A stretch of 64,000 nucleotides of DNA from Flavivirga eckloniae (lineage in GTDB: Bacteria; Bacteroidota; Bacteroidia; Flavobacteriales; Flavobacteriaceae). Shown here one piece after another: positions 27,395-36,451 of the stretch. Location of the stretch: positions 124,001 to 188,000 of the forward strand of contig NZ_CP025791.1 of assembly GCF_002886045.1 (NCBI RefSeq). Reading direction: 5' to 3'. Both the position numbers and the translations under genes were made by a program. Numbering within the stretch: the first letter of the stretch is position 1; each line of letters starts with the position of its first letter. The notes below the pieces were generated by a model. That model did no database searches and was not told where the DNA came from. It was given only the letters and a program-made list of their open reading frames with translations.

Positions 27395-27814
27395 ATGTAT
27401 TCTACTAAACTCATAGAAGAAGAAAATATCCAAAGCATACTACCATTGCTCAATAAGCTCAATCCGAAAATAGAAAAAAACGTATTAGAAGAACGTTTAA
27501 ACGACATGATAAAAAGTAACTATAAGTGTGTTGGGTTATATGATGATGAAAAACTTATAGGTATTTCAGGACTATGGATATTAACCAAATATTATGTAGG
27601 TAAACATATTGAACCAGATAACGTGTATCTTTTACCTGAATATCAAGGAAAAGGCTTAGGAAAGTTATTAATTAACTGGGTTTTGGATTACGGGAAATCT
27701 AATGGTTGTGTGGCTTCAGAATTAAACTGCTATTTGGGTAATACTGAAGGACACAAATTTTGGGAAACTATGGGGTATGAAAAGATAGCATATCACTTTG
27801 CTAAAAAACTGTAA
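27395..27814 (+). CDS. GNAT-family N-acetyltransferase inside the his operon
   Basis: 139 residues with the acetyl-CoA loop of GNAT enzymes (LLPEYQGKGLGKLLINW) and the C-terminal HKFWETMGYEKIAYHF. The start at 27395 lies 7 bp after hisG; a longer upstream frame overlapping hisG is less likely. It is followed by hisD after 5 bp, so it is co-transcribed with the pathway. The substrate is unknown. A function in histidine metabolism would be inference from position only. Confidence 0.85.
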   Translation: MYSTKLIEEENIQSILPLLNKLNPKIEKNVLEERLNDMIKSNYKCVGLYDDEKLIGISGLWILTKYYVGKHIEPDNVYLLPEYQGKGLGKLLINWVLDYGKSNGCVASELNCYLGNTEGHKFWETMGYEKIAYHFAKKL

Positions 27815-27819
27815 CAACA

Positions 27820-29103
27820 ATGAAAACAATAGAGAATCCAAATAAAGATACTTGGTCAGACATATTAAAGCGCCCTACGCAAACCATTGGAGATATAGAG
27901 GCTACAGTAAATCAGATATTTAACGAAGTACGTCAAGAAGGCGACAAAGCTATAAAAGACTATACATTGCGTTTTGATGGTGTTTCATTAAAATCAAATG
28001 TAGTAACGCCAGAAGAAATTCAGCAAGCCATTCAAAATGTTCCTGAGAAACTTCAAAATGCTATAAAAAAGGCTAAAAAAAATATTGAAGTTTTTCATAC
28101 CGCTCAAAAAACGTCTAAAATAGATGTAGAAACTACAAATGGTGTGCAATGTTGGCAGGAAAAGCGCCCTATTGAAAAAGTAGGACTATATATTCCCGGA
28201 GGTACCGCGCCTTTGTTTTCAACAGTTTTAATGTTGGCAGTTCCAGCTCAAATTGCCGGTTGTAAAGAGATTGTATTGTGTTCGCCTCCAAACAAAGAAG
28301 GCCAATTAGCTTCAGAAATTCTTTTTGCAGCACAACTTTGTGGCGTAACAAAAATTATTAAAGTTGGTGGTATACAAGCCGTAGCTGGATTAACTTTTGG
28401 AACCGATACCATACCTCAAGTTTATAAAATTTTCGGACCAGGAAATCAATACGTAACCGTTGCAAAACAATTAGCTACCAAATTTGGTGTTGCTATTGAT
28501 ATGCCAGCCGGACCAAGTGAGCTCTTAGTTGTTGCAGACGAAGAGGCTAAAGCATCCTATATCGCTTCAGATTTATTAAGTCAAGCAGAACACGGTGCAG
28601 ACAGTCAGGTTATTTTAGTATCTACCTCAAAAGAACTGATTAGTTCGGTTTCAGAAGAAGTCGAAAAACAAATAAAAGAACTGCCAAGACAGGACATTGC
28701 AGAAAAAGCGATTGCAAACTCTAAACTAATTTACATAGAGAATAATGAATTGGCACTGGAATTAATTAACCAATACGGTCCAGAACATTTTATTATCTGC
28801 ACTAAGAATGAAGATTTTTATGTAAATGGAATAGCCAATGCAGGTTCGGTGTTTATAGGCAACTACACACCCGAAAGCGCAGGGGATTATGCTTCCGGAA
28901 CAAACCATACACTGCCAACCAATGGGTTTTCAAAAGCGTATTCTGGAGTAAACCTGGATAGTTTTTTAAAAAGCATGACCTTTCAGAAAATTTCGAAAGA
29001 AGGGTTGTTAAATATAGGAGAAACCATAGAGCTAATGGCCGAAGCAGAAGGCTTACAAGCGCATAAAAATGCAGTATCAATTAGATTAAAAGATTTAATT
29101 TAA
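27820..29103 (+). CDS. hisD: Histidinol dehydrogenase
   Basis: Final two oxidations of L-histidinol to L-histidine using NAD, Zn-dependent. 427 residues with GLYIPGGTAPLFSTV, FGPGNQYVTVAKQ, DMPAGPSELLVVAD, the SQAEHGADSQV metal/catalytic region and the C-terminal SAGDYASGTNHTLPT signature. Length is normal. Confidence 0.96.
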   Translation: MKTIENPNKDTWSDILKRPTQTIGDIEATVNQIFNEVRQEGDKAIKDYTLRFDGVSLKSNVVTPEEIQQAIQNVPEKLQNAIKKAKKNIEVFHTAQKTSKIDVETTNGVQCWQEKRPIEKVGLYIPGGTAPLFSTVLMLAVPAQIAGCKEIVLCSPPNKEGQLASEILFAAQLCGVTKIIKVGGIQAVAGLTFGTDTIPQVYKIFGPGNQYVTVAKQLATKFGVAIDMPAGPSELLVVADEEAKASYIASDLLSQAEHGADSQVILVSTSKELISSVSEEVEKQIKELPRQDIAEKAIANSKLIYIENNELALELINQYGPEHFIICTKNEDFYVNGIANAGSVFIGNYTPESAGDYASGTNHTLPTNGFSKAYSGVNLDSFLKSMTFQKISKEGLLNIGETIELMAEAEGLQAHKNAVSIRLKDLI

Positions 29104-29124
29104 TCTCATGAATTTAGTTCAAAA

Positions 29125-30183
29125 ATGAAAACAACAACATTCAACATAAACGACTTAATAAGACCCACGATAAAAGCATTAAAGCCCTATTCATCGGCAA
29201 GAGATGAGTTTCAGGGGAATAGCGATGCCATGGTGTTTTTAGATGCAAACGAAAACCCATTCGAAAACGGAGTAAACCGTTATCCAGACCCACAGCAAGG
29301 CAATTTAAAGGAACTGCTTTCCGAGATTAAAAGTATTAGTTCGAAAAATATCCTTTTAGGAAATGGAAGCGACGAAGTATTGGATCTTATTTTTAGAGCT
29401 TTTTGCGAACCGAATACCGACAATATCATTATATTACCACCAACATATGGTATGTATAGCGTTTTAGCAAACATTAACGCTATTGAAATTAAAGAAGTAC
29501 AGCTATCTAAAAGCTTTCAACCACAAGTAGAAACGATATTGGATGCTGCAAGCGATAGCAGTAAAATTCTTTTCCTATGTTCCCCAAACAACCCTACAGG
29601 GAACAGTTTTTCAAGCCAATCAATTGAAGAATTATTGAATACCTTTAAAGGAATTGTTGTTATCGATGAAGCCTATATAGATTTTTCGAAGGAAAAAAGT
29701 TGGATTGATAGATTAGAAGAATTTCCAAATTTAATAGTTACCCAAACCCTGTCTAAGGCATACGGAATGGCGGGAATTAGACTTGGTATTTGTTATGCAT
29801 CAACCGAGATTATTTCGGTTTTAAACAGAATAAAACCGCCTTATAATGTAAATGAGCTAACACAGCAAAAGGCTGTAGAACAATTAAGTATAAAGGATTT
29901 AGCAACAAACCAGATCAACGATATTTTAAAAGAACGCGCAAATCTAATTTCTGGATTGGAATCTGTAAGTTACATTTCAAAAATTTATCCGTCTGATGCT
30001 AATTTTGTTTTAGTAAAAGTTGATGATGCCACAAAGCGCTACAATCAACTTATAGAAAAAGGTATAGTTATAAGAAATAGAACCACACAGCCGGGGTGCG
30101 AAAATTGCTTGAGATTAACTGTTGGTACTAGAGAGGAAAATGAGATATTGATAAAAGCCCTTTTATTGATATCTGAATCCTGA
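29125..30183 (+). CDS. hisC: Histidinol-phosphate aminotransferase
   Basis: PLP-dependent class I/II aminotransferase converting imidazole acetol phosphate and glutamate to histidinol phosphate. 352 residues with DANENPFENG near the N terminus, LLGNGSDEVLDL, CSPNNPTGN, and the PLP Lys in TQTLSKAYGMAGIRLG. It lies 21 bp after hisD. Confidence 0.95.
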   Translation: MKTTTFNINDLIRPTIKALKPYSSARDEFQGNSDAMVFLDANENPFENGVNRYPDPQQGNLKELLSEIKSISSKNILLGNGSDEVLDLIFRAFCEPNTDNIIILPPTYGMYSVLANINAIEIKEVQLSKSFQPQVETILDAASDSSKILFLCSPNNPTGNSFSSQSIEELLNTFKGIVVIDEAYIDFSKEKSWIDRLEEFPNLIVTQTLSKAYGMAGIRLGICYASTEIISVLNRIKPPYNVNELTQQKAVEQLSIKDLATNQINDILKERANLISGLESVSYISKIYPSDANFVLVKVDDATKRYNQLIEKGIVIRNRTTQPGCENCLRLTVGTREENEILIKALLLISES

Positions 30184-30219
30184 ACTTGATTAATGATTAA
30201 AGCATAATATAAACGAATT

Positions 30220-30298
30220 GTCATTCCTGCGAAAGCAGGAATCCAACATAGAAAATTTAAGTTTAAGTTAAAAAGATTCCTGCCTGCGCAGGAATGAC
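30220..30298. repeat. Palindromic dispersed-type repeat in the hisC-hisB gap
   Basis: Outer arms GTCATTCCTGC (30220-30230) and GCAGGAATGAC (30288-30298) are perfectly complementary, and each arm also carries its own small palindrome (CCTGCGAAAGCAGG and CCTGCCTGCGCAGG). The form is that of a REP-type element inserted in an operon gap, ending 7 bp before the hisB start. Confidence 0.7.
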
Positions 30299-30305
30299 AG
30301 AAGAA

Positions 30306-31439
30306 ATGAAAAAAGTACTATTTATAGACCGAGACGGAACCATAATAAGGGAACCAGCAGACGAGCAAATCGATTCACTCGAAAAATTAGAGTTTTATCC
30401 TAAAGTATTCCAGTATTTGGGTAAAATAGCTAAAGAATTGGATTATGAAATAGTTATGGTTACCAACCAGGATGGGCTAGGAACAGAATCCTTTCCTGAA
30501 AGTGATTTTTGGCCCATTCATAATTTTATAGTTAAATGCTTCGAAGATCAAGGAATTGTTTTTAAAGAACAGTTTATAGATAGAACTTTTGCAAAAGATA
30601 ATGCGCCAACAAGAAAGCCCAACACAGGCTTGTTAACAAAATATTTTTCTGATGATTACGATCTAGAAAATTCGTTTGTAATAGGCGATAGGCTTACAGA
30701 TATTGAGCTAGCCAAAAACTTAGGAGGAAAAGGAATTTTTATAAATGACGAAACGAATCTAGGTACTGATGAAATTACCGTAAAAAGGGAGCAATTAGAC
30801 GCCTTTATTGCATTAGAAAGCAATGATTGGGAAGAAATTTATGCGTTCTTAAAAACGAGTGCCCGTACCGGAGAGATTATTAGAAACACTAACGAAACTA
30901 AGATCGCTATTCAAGTTAATTTAGATGGCACGGGGAAAAGCGATATCGATACAGGTTTAGCCTTTTTCGATCATATGCTGGATCAAATTGCTCGTCACGG
31001 ACAATTAGACCTTAGTATTAAAGTAGATGGCGATTTAGAAGTAGACGAACACCATACCATAGAAGATACCGCCATTGCACTTGGTGAGCTGTTTAATACA
31101 GCCTTAGGCGATAAGTTAGGCATAGAACGCTATGGATTCTGTTTACCTATGGACGATTGCTACGCACAAGCAGCCATTGACTTTGGAGGAAGAAACTGGT
31201 TGGTTTGGGAAGCAGATTTTAAACGTGAAATGATTGGAAAAATGCCTACCGAAATGTTTTACCATTTCTTTAAATCGTTTACAGATGGGGCTAGGTGTAA
31301 TTTAAACATTAAGGCAGAAGGACAAAACGAACATCATAAAATAGAAGCTATTTTTAAAGCTTTTGCCAAAGCTATTAAAATGGCTGTTAAACGAGATGTC
31401 GAGAAAATGATTTTGCCAAGTACAAAAGGAGTTTTATAA
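30306..31439 (+). CDS. hisB: Bifunctional histidinol-phosphatase / imidazoleglycerol-phosphate dehydratase
   Basis: 377 residues, two enzymes of the pathway. The N-terminal HAD phosphatase (about 1-165) has [12 protein letters not shown] and [12 protein letters not shown]. The C-terminal dehydratase (about 185-377) has [18 protein letters not shown], the metal site [14 protein letters not shown] and the later [12 protein letters not shown]. The start at 30306 is preferred over an ATG at 30294 that lies inside the palindromic repeat. Confidence 0.95.
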   Translation: MKKVLFIDRDGTIIREPADEQIDSLEKLEFYPKVFQYLGKIAKELDYEIVMVTNQDGLGTESFPESDFWPIHNFIVKCFEDQGIVFKEQFIDRTFAKDNAPTRKPNTGLLTKYFSDDYDLENSFVIGDRLTDIELAKNLGGKGIFINDETNLGTDEITVKREQLDAFIALESNDWEEIYAFLKTSARTGEIIRNTNETKIAIQVNLDGTGKSDIDTGLAFFDHMLDQIARHGQLDLSIKVDGDLEVDEHHTIEDTAIALGELFNTALGDKLGIERYGFCLPMDDCYAQAAIDFGGRNWLVWEADFKREMIGKMPTEMFYHFFKSFTDGARCNLNIKAEGQNEHHKIEAIFKAFAKAIKMAVKRDVEKMILPSTKGVL

Positions 31440-31511
31440 AATTTAAAAATTAAGATTGACGAATTACGAACTTATTAAATCGTAAATCGGATATTGTAAA
31501 TCTAAAATCAA

Positions 31512-32093
31512 GTGAAATTAGTAATTATAAATTACGGTGCCGGAAATATAAAAAGTATCCAATTCGCTTTTAAGCGCTTGGGGGTAGAAGCTGTCTTGTC
31601 TGATAATCCAGAAGAAATTTTAGCAGCAGATAAGGTGATTTTTCCAGGTGTGGGAGAGGCGAGTACCGCTATGGCTATGTTGCGAAATAGTGGTCTGGAT
31701 AAACTCATTCCTACTTTAAAGCAACCCGTTTTAGGTATCTGCTTGGGTATGCAGTTGCTTTGCGAATCAACAGAAGAAGGAAATACAGAAGGCGTTGGCA
31801 TATTTAAAACCAAAGTAAAGCGTTTTAACAGCGGGGTAAAAGTGCCACAAATGGGATGGAATGTTATTAAAGACCTAAAGTCTGATTTGTTTTCAGGAAT
31901 TAAAGAAAACGAATACATGTATTTAGTTCATAGCTATTATGCAGAACACTGCGACGAAACCATAGCAAAAACAGATTATGGCATTAATTATGCCTCGGCA
32001 TTGCAACACAATAATTTTTATGGCGTACAATTTCACCCGGAAAAAAGTAGTATCGCTGGAGCTAAGATTTTAAAGAATTTTTTGGAATTATAA
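31512..32093 (+). CDS. hisH: Imidazole glycerol phosphate synthase, glutaminase subunit
   Basis: Class I glutamine amidotransferase that supplies ammonia to HisF. 193 residues with the nucleophile C77 in LGICLGMQLL and the His/Glu pair in QFHPEKS. The oxyanion region PGVGEAS is present. The start codon is GTG. Confidence 0.95.
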   Translation: MKLVIINYGAGNIKSIQFAFKRLGVEAVLSDNPEEILAADKVIFPGVGEASTAMAMLRNSGLDKLIPTLKQPVLGICLGMQLLCESTEEGNTEGVGIFKTKVKRFNSGVKVPQMGWNVIKDLKSDLFSGIKENEYMYLVHSYYAEHCDETIAKTDYGINYASALQHNNFYGVQFHPEKSSIAGAKILKNFLEL

Positions 32094-32159
32094 ATGAGTT
32101 ACACTGAAGGCAATCGAAGTGCTTCGGTAAAATGATTACTAACTAAAAAGATTCCTGTT

Positions 32160-32190
32160 TGAGTTTACCTTGAGCAGAGTCGAAACGTAG
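32160..32190. repeat. Dispersed-repeat remnant in the hisH-hisA gap
   Basis: The 105-bp gap between hisH and hisA contains GTTTACCTTGAGCAGAGTC followed by GAAAC, a motif form I associate with palindromic intergenic repeats in flavobacteria, plus a second partial palindrome around GAAGTGCTTC. The element looks decayed; no function is evident. Confidence 0.35.
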
Positions 32191-32198
32191 AAAATATT

Positions 32199-32933
32199 AT
32201 GAGAATTATACCAGCAATAGATATTATAGACGGAAAATGTGTGCGATTAACCAAAGGGGATTACGAGACTAAAAAAGTATATAATGAAAACCCTTTAGAA
32301 GTTGCCAAAATGTTTGAAGGTTCCGGAATACAGTACTTGCATTTAGTTGATCTAGATGGTGCTAAAGCAAAGCATATAGTAAACTATAAAGTGTTGGAAC
32401 AAATTGCAACAAAAACCAGTCTTAAAATAGATTTTGGGGGCGGACTAAAAGCAAATGAAGATTTACATATTGCCTTTAACTCTGGAGCAAGGCAGATTAC
32501 AGGAGGAAGTATTGCCGTTAAAGATCCAGAAACCTTCGAGGGATGGATTAATAAATATGGCGCCGAGAAAATTATTTTAGGAGCCGATAGCGATAACGGG
32601 AAAGTAGCCATTAGTGGTTGGTTAGAGCAGAGCGAAAAAGATGTTATTCCATTTATTAAGTCGTATCAAAAGAAAAGCATTAAATATGTTATTTGCACAG
32701 ATATTTCAAAGGATGGTATGCTAGAAGGGCCTTCGGTTGAATTGTACAAGCAAATCATTTCAGAATGCTCCAATAGCAGTAACGACCAATCCATTAAACT
32801 AATTGCTTCCGGTGGTATTTCATCTATTGAAGAATTGCCTATTTTAAAAGAGATAGGTTGTGAAGGGGTTATTATTGGAAAGGCTATTTACGAGAACAAA
32901 ATAAGCCTTTATGAATTAGAAAAATTTTTATAA
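32199..32933 (+). CDS. hisA: ProFAR isomerase (1-(5-phosphoribosyl)-5-[(5-phosphoribosylamino)methylideneamino]imidazole-4-carboxamide isomerase)
   Basis: TIM-barrel isomerase opening the ribose ring of ProFAR. 244 residues with the N-terminal catalytic Asp in [25 protein letters not shown], and [14 protein letters not shown]. It is followed by hisF after 3 bp. Confidence 0.95.
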   Translation: MRIIPAIDIIDGKCVRLTKGDYETKKVYNENPLEVAKMFEGSGIQYLHLVDLDGAKAKHIVNYKVLEQIATKTSLKIDFGGGLKANEDLHIAFNSGARQITGGSIAVKDPETFEGWINKYGAEKIILGADSDNGKVAISGWLEQSEKDVIPFIKSYQKKSIKYVICTDISKDGMLEGPSVELYKQIISECSNSSNDQSIKLIASGGISSIEELPILKEIGCEGVIIGKAIYENKISLYELEKFL

Positions 32934-32936
32934 AAC

Positions 32937-33692
32937 ATGTTAACAAAAAGAATCATACCCTGTTTAGATATTAAAAACGGTAGAACAGTTAAAGGTGTTA
33001 ACTTTGTTGATCTGCGAGATGCCGGAGACCCGGTGGAATTAGCAAAGCAATATGCAGATTTAGGTGCAGACGAATTGGTTTTTCTCGATATTTCGGCGAC
33101 GCTAGAAGGTCGTGCTACGACTTTAGATATGGTATTACACGTAGCAGAGCAGGTAAATATACCATTTACTGTAGGTGGCGGGATATCGTCTGTAGAAGAT
33201 GTTGATGCCCTGTTACAATGTGGAGCAGATAAGGTATCGATAAACTCTTCGGCCGTTAAAAGACCTGAGCTGGTAAATGAATTATCCGATAAATTCGGAA
33301 GTCAATGTGTTGTGGTTGCCATAGATGCAAAAGAAGTAGACGGGCAATGGAAAGTACATTTAGCAGGTGGTAGTATTCCAACCGAAATCGATTTGTTCGA
33401 ATGGGCAAAGGAAGTTGAAGAACGGGGAGCAGGAGAAATACTGTTTACATCGATGAATCATGACGGTACTAAAAATGGGTTTGCAAATAAAGCTTTGTCA
33501 AAACTATCTGAAGAATTAAATATACCTATAATCGCTTCAGGCGGAGCCGGAAATGTACAACATTTTATAGATACCTTTAAAGAAGGAAAATCGGACGCAG
33601 CACTTGCAGCCAGTGTGTTTCACTTTGGTGAAATTCCAATTCTTGATTTAAAAAGAGAACTAAGAGAACATAATATAGAGGTTCGTTTGTAA
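32937..33692 (+). CDS. hisF: Imidazole glycerol phosphate synthase, cyclase subunit
   Basis: TIM-barrel cyclase that works with HisH to make imidazole glycerol phosphate and AICAR. 251 residues with catalytic Asp residues in [15 protein letters not shown] and [10 protein letters not shown], plus FTVGGGISS and IIASGGAGN phosphate-binding loops. Standard length. Confidence 0.96.
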   Translation: MLTKRIIPCLDIKNGRTVKGVNFVDLRDAGDPVELAKQYADLGADELVFLDISATLEGRATTLDMVLHVAEQVNIPFTVGGGISSVEDVDALLQCGADKVSINSSAVKRPELVNELSDKFGSQCVVVAIDAKEVDGQWKVHLAGGSIPTEIDLFEWAKEVEERGAGEILFTSMNHDGTKNGFANKALSKLSEELNIPIIASGGAGNVQHFIDTFKEGKSDAALAASVFHFGEIPILDLKRELREHNIEVRL

Positions 33693-33719
33693 TAGATGAA
33701 CCAAAAAAAACAGAAATAA

Positions 33720-34313
33720 ATGAACATAAAGTACGATAGTAACGGGTTAGTTCCGGCAATCATTCAAGATGCAGTGACGAAAAGCGTGTTAATGTTGGGA
33801 TATATGAATGAGGCTGCCTATCAAAAAACCTTAGAAAGCAAACAGGTTACTTTTTTTAGTAGGAGTAAACAGCGCCTATGGACCAAAGGGGAAGAAAGCG
33901 GTAACTTTTTAAATCTGGTTGATATTAAAAACGATTGCGATAATGACACACTCTTAATTCAGGTAAATCCAGTTGGCCCTACATGCCATAAAGGAACAGA
34001 TACTTGTTGGAATACAGAGAACGTATCATCTTACGGTTTTTTATCGACTTTAGAAGACGTTATTGCAGAACGTGTTTCGAATAAGGACACGAAGAAATCG
34101 TATGTTGCAAGTCTATTTGAAAAAGGTATTAATAAGATAGCGCAAAAAGTAGGAGAGGAGGCCGTAGAAACAGTTATAGAAGCCATGGACAATAATGATG
34201 AGCTGTTTTTATACGAATCTGCAGACTTATTATTTCACTATTTAATGCTATTAAAAGCCAAAGGATTCTCTTTAAAAGACATTGAAGAGGAACTGAAAGG
34301 AAGGCATAAATAA
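33720..34313 (+). CDS. hisIE: Bifunctional phosphoribosyl-AMP cyclohydrolase / phosphoribosyl-ATP pyrophosphatase
   Basis: Steps two and three of histidine synthesis. 197 residues: HisI domain (about 1-105) with LMLGYMNEAAYQKT, SRSKQRLWTKGEESGN and the Zn Cys motif GPTCHKGTDTCW; HisE domain (about 110-197) with the EEAVETVIEA helix. Last gene of the operon. Confidence 0.96.
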   Translation: MNIKYDSNGLVPAIIQDAVTKSVLMLGYMNEAAYQKTLESKQVTFFSRSKQRLWTKGEESGNFLNLVDIKNDCDNDTLLIQVNPVGPTCHKGTDTCWNTENVSSYGFLSTLEDVIAERVSNKDTKKSYVASLFEKGINKIAQKVGEEAVETVIEAMDNNDELFLYESADLLFHYLMLLKAKGFSLKDIEEELKGRHK

Positions 34314-34324
34314 TTAAAATTTAC

Positions 34325-34332
34325 TATATTTG
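34325..34332 (+). promoter_or_regulatory. -7 promoter box after the his operon
   Basis: TATATTTG matches TAnnTTTG, 26 nt before the ATG at 34359, giving the next gene its own promoter. Confidence 0.55.
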
Positions 34333-34358
34333 ACTATATAATTCTAAATTATGACCCC

Positions 34359-34706
34359 ATGAACCTACAAAAAATTATGATGTCGTTATTGTTTTTAATA
34401 ATGACTTCCGCTACAGTTTTTGCACAAAAAAGTGTCGATGCCCAAATAACAGACTTAATAAAGCGAGATAATACCTTGCTAACAGAAAAAGATACTTCTT
34501 TAAAGCTTACAGAAGCACAAGAAGCTAAAGTTAGAGAGATTTATAAAGAACTCGTTGTTGTTTTAGATAAAGCCCCAAAATCAAAGAAAAAGCAGCAGGA
34601 ATTTGAAAAAACGGTACTGCCTAAGCGTGAAGAAACTCTTAACGCTGTTTTAAGCTTATTAACGCCAAAACAGTTAGAAGCTTATAACACTAATGGAATA
34701 CACTAA
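34359..34706 (+). CDS. Small exported helical protein of unknown function
   Basis: 115 residues: signal peptide (about 1-22, ending VFAQ) and a Lys/Glu-rich, probably all-helical mature part with LTEAQEAKVREIYKELVVVL and LTPKQLEAYNT, a pattern like small periplasmic helical proteins with LTxxQ motifs (Spy/CpxP-like helical hairpins), though this is only a resemblance. It has its own -7 box and a strong terminator. Confidence 0.75.
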   Translation: MNLQKIMMSLLFLIMTSATVFAQKSVDAQITDLIKRDNTLLTEKDTSLKLTEAQEAKVREIYKELVVVLDKAPKSKKKQQEFEKTVLPKREETLNAVLSLLTPKQLEAYNTNGIH

Positions 34707-34738
34707 TAAGATAAGATAACCATCAAAACACTTTTAAT

Positions 34739-34772
34739 AAAAGGTATTAGAACAATTTCTAATACCTTTTTT
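34739..34772 (+). terminator. Intrinsic terminator
   Basis: Arms AAAAGGTATTAG (34739-34750) and CTAATACCTTTT (34759-34770) are a perfect 12-bp match with an 8-nt loop, followed by TT. Confidence 0.85.
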
Positions 34773-34848
34773 GTTATCAACATATAATAATCCTTTTCTA
34801 CCTTTTCTTCGCAAATTACATATTAACAACCTCTCAAATTTTTGATGA

Positions 34849-34992
34849 ATGACAACCTACTTTAAGATTAAAAAGTACACACTATTGCTGTGTCTAACAT
34901 TTTGTTTTTATGCTTGTTTTGATGATTCAGACGATTCCAAGGGATTCATAAATTCCGAATTGAGTGCAACAGATCCCAATACTGCTGGATAA
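34849..34992 (+). CDS. Possible small lipoprotein (47 aa)
   Basis: A short frame with a basic n-region, hydrophobic stretch TLLLCLTFCFYA and lipobox Cys C23 followed by an acidic linker (FDDSDDS), ending 20 residues later. It may be a genuine minilipoprotein or the 5' stub of a decayed lipoprotein gene, since nothing coding follows for 385 bp. Confidence 0.45.
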   Translation: MTTYFKIKKYTLLLCLTFCFYACFDDSDDSKGFINSELSATDPNTAG

Positions 34993-35377
34993 ATTAGAAT
35001 ACGTAAATAAAAGGGGGCTGGTGTATAAAAAGTGCCATTTTGAATGAACAAAATAAAATGGCTTTCAAACACCAGCATTCAATAAATCAGTATTTGTATT
35101 AAAACACCTTAAATTTAAATGTGTATTTTCTTAATTTTTATATAACTGAAAAAATAGATGATCTTTAATTACGTATTTAACAAAATTAAAGTTCAATAAA
35201 TAAGAATGTAATCGATGTAAATGCTTGTAAAACCTGATAAAACGCAGTTAATAACCTGTTTTAATTTCGGTTTTACATAGGTTTTAATTTCCTGATTTGG
35301 CTGATTGTACAAATTAAGTAATTTTACTTAGTATTTGAACAATTTATACTTAACCTAGTAATTAAAATCAGTAATTT
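34993..35377. other. Non-coding gap with a nested inverted repeat
   Basis: No convincing gene. At 35017-35076 there is a nested hairpin: outer arms GCTGGTGT / ACACCAGC and inner arms GCCATTTT (35034-35041) / AAAATGGC (35055-35062). The rest is AT-rich and probably contains the promoter of the next gene, though no exact TAnnTTTG was found. Confidence 0.6.
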
Positions 35378-36211
35378 ATGAAGACCCAAAGCAACCTATT
35401 ATTTCTCACGCTCCTCTTATTTCTAAATGCAAACGAATCGACATCCCAAACCCAAAGTTATGGTTCAATTAGCTACAATAAAGCCGTAAATATTTCTGGT
35501 AAGCAACGCATGCTTACTCAAAAAATGTCTAAGGCTTATTTGTTACTTGCAAAAGGTGTTTATAACGACCAGATAAAAAAAGAACTTAATTCTGGTAAGT
35601 TTATTTTTGAAAAGCAACTTGCTATTTTAAAAAAGAATGCAGAAACTACAGTAGTGAAGTTGCGCATAAAAAGGGTAGAAGAACTCTGGGTTAAGTTTAA
35701 AAAACTATTAATAACCGACCCAAACCTATCTACATCTAGCGATATTATTAAAATGAATTCAGATTTATTAAAAGCTTGCCATGAAGTTGTACAAGCAATC
35801 GAATCAAGGTCTAATTACAGTAATAAATTTTTTAAAGATAATAATCAGGAGCTAGTAAAAATCATTAATATTTCTGGAAAGCAGCGTATGCTCTCACAAA
35901 GGCTTTGTTTATACTATACAGCCAGTATTATGTTTCCTAAAGAAAAGGACAAATATCAAGAAGTGTTAAATAACACATTTACCGAATTTAGTGGTACTAT
36001 AGACTATTTGCTCATTAATAGTTATAACACGACAGAGACCGAAGAAGAACTCGGATCGATAATGGCTATATGGGAGAAGTTTCAAATCGATAAACATGGC
36101 TTTTTAAACGGTGATTTCGATCTGGAAGAAGTCTTTAACATCACCAATAGCTTAACGAAAAGTTTTAATAAAATAACTGGTATCTACGAGAAAATAGCAA
36201 AAGAAAGCTAA
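35378..36211 (+). CDS. Exported protein with two PilJ/NarX-type N-terminal sensor-like repeats
   Basis: 277 residues with a signal peptide (about 1-24). Two copies of the motif found in the type IV pili methyl-accepting chemotaxis transducer N-terminal domain are present: NISGKQRMLTQKMSKAYLLL (about 34-53) and NISGKQRMLSQRLCLYYTAS (about 165-184). In NarX-like proteins this motif lines a ligand-sensing helical bundle. Here no transmembrane signalling part follows, so it may be a periplasmic binding or sensing protein. It stands alone. Confidence 0.8.
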   Translation: MKTQSNLLFLTLLLFLNANESTSQTQSYGSISYNKAVNISGKQRMLTQKMSKAYLLLAKGVYNDQIKKELNSGKFIFEKQLAILKKNAETTVVKLRIKRVEELWVKFKKLLITDPNLSTSSDIIKMNSDLLKACHEVVQAIESRSNYSNKFFKDNNQELVKIINISGKQRMLSQRLCLYYTASIMFPKEKDKYQEVLNNTFTEFSGTIDYLLINSYNTTETEEELGSIMAIWEKFQIDKHGFLNGDFDLEEVFNITNSLTKSFNKITGIYEKIAKES

Positions 36212-36259
36212 GCTTTTATTCTATTAATTCGAAACAGTATTTAATTAATTATCAAGTCA

Positions 36260-36291
36260 AGACCTGTTAGGTTTTTAAACCTGACAGGTCT
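36260..36291. repeat. Palindromic repeat, same core as 17347
   Basis: Arms at 36260-36274 and 36277-36291 pair at 14 of 15 positions (AGACCTGTTAGGTTT / AAACCTGACAGGTCT). The core matches the palindrome at 17347-17361. First of three adjacent palindromic elements. Confidence 0.65.
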
Positions 36292-36294
36292 GAA

Positions 36295-36354
36295 TTTATT
36301 AGTGAAACTCTATTTTGTAAAGTTGCGAAGCAAAGCATTCAAAATAGTAAGTAG
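36295..36354. repeat. 60-bp dispersed repeat, copy 1
   Basis: 58 of 60 bases match 53643-53702. It contains arms CTATTTTG (36310-36317) and CAAAATAG (36340-36347) and an inner TTGC/GCAA pair, so it can fold as a hairpin. It follows directly after an ACCTG/CAGGT-type hairpin, as does copy 2. Confidence 0.85.
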
Positions 36355-36359
36355 AACTA

Positions 36360-36402
36360 ATCCCGCTTCCTATGCTGAACTCGTTTCAGTATCTGGCGGG
36401 AT
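36360..36402. repeat. Palindromic element
   Basis: Arms ATCCCGC (36360-36366) and GCGGGAT (36396-36402), with an inner CTGAA / TTCAG pair. It is the third palindromic element in a row in this non-coding gap. Confidence 0.6.
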
Positions 36403-36451
36403 CTTAGGTCTAATATAGTGATGCAAAAAAATGAATCATTTCGATACAGCA

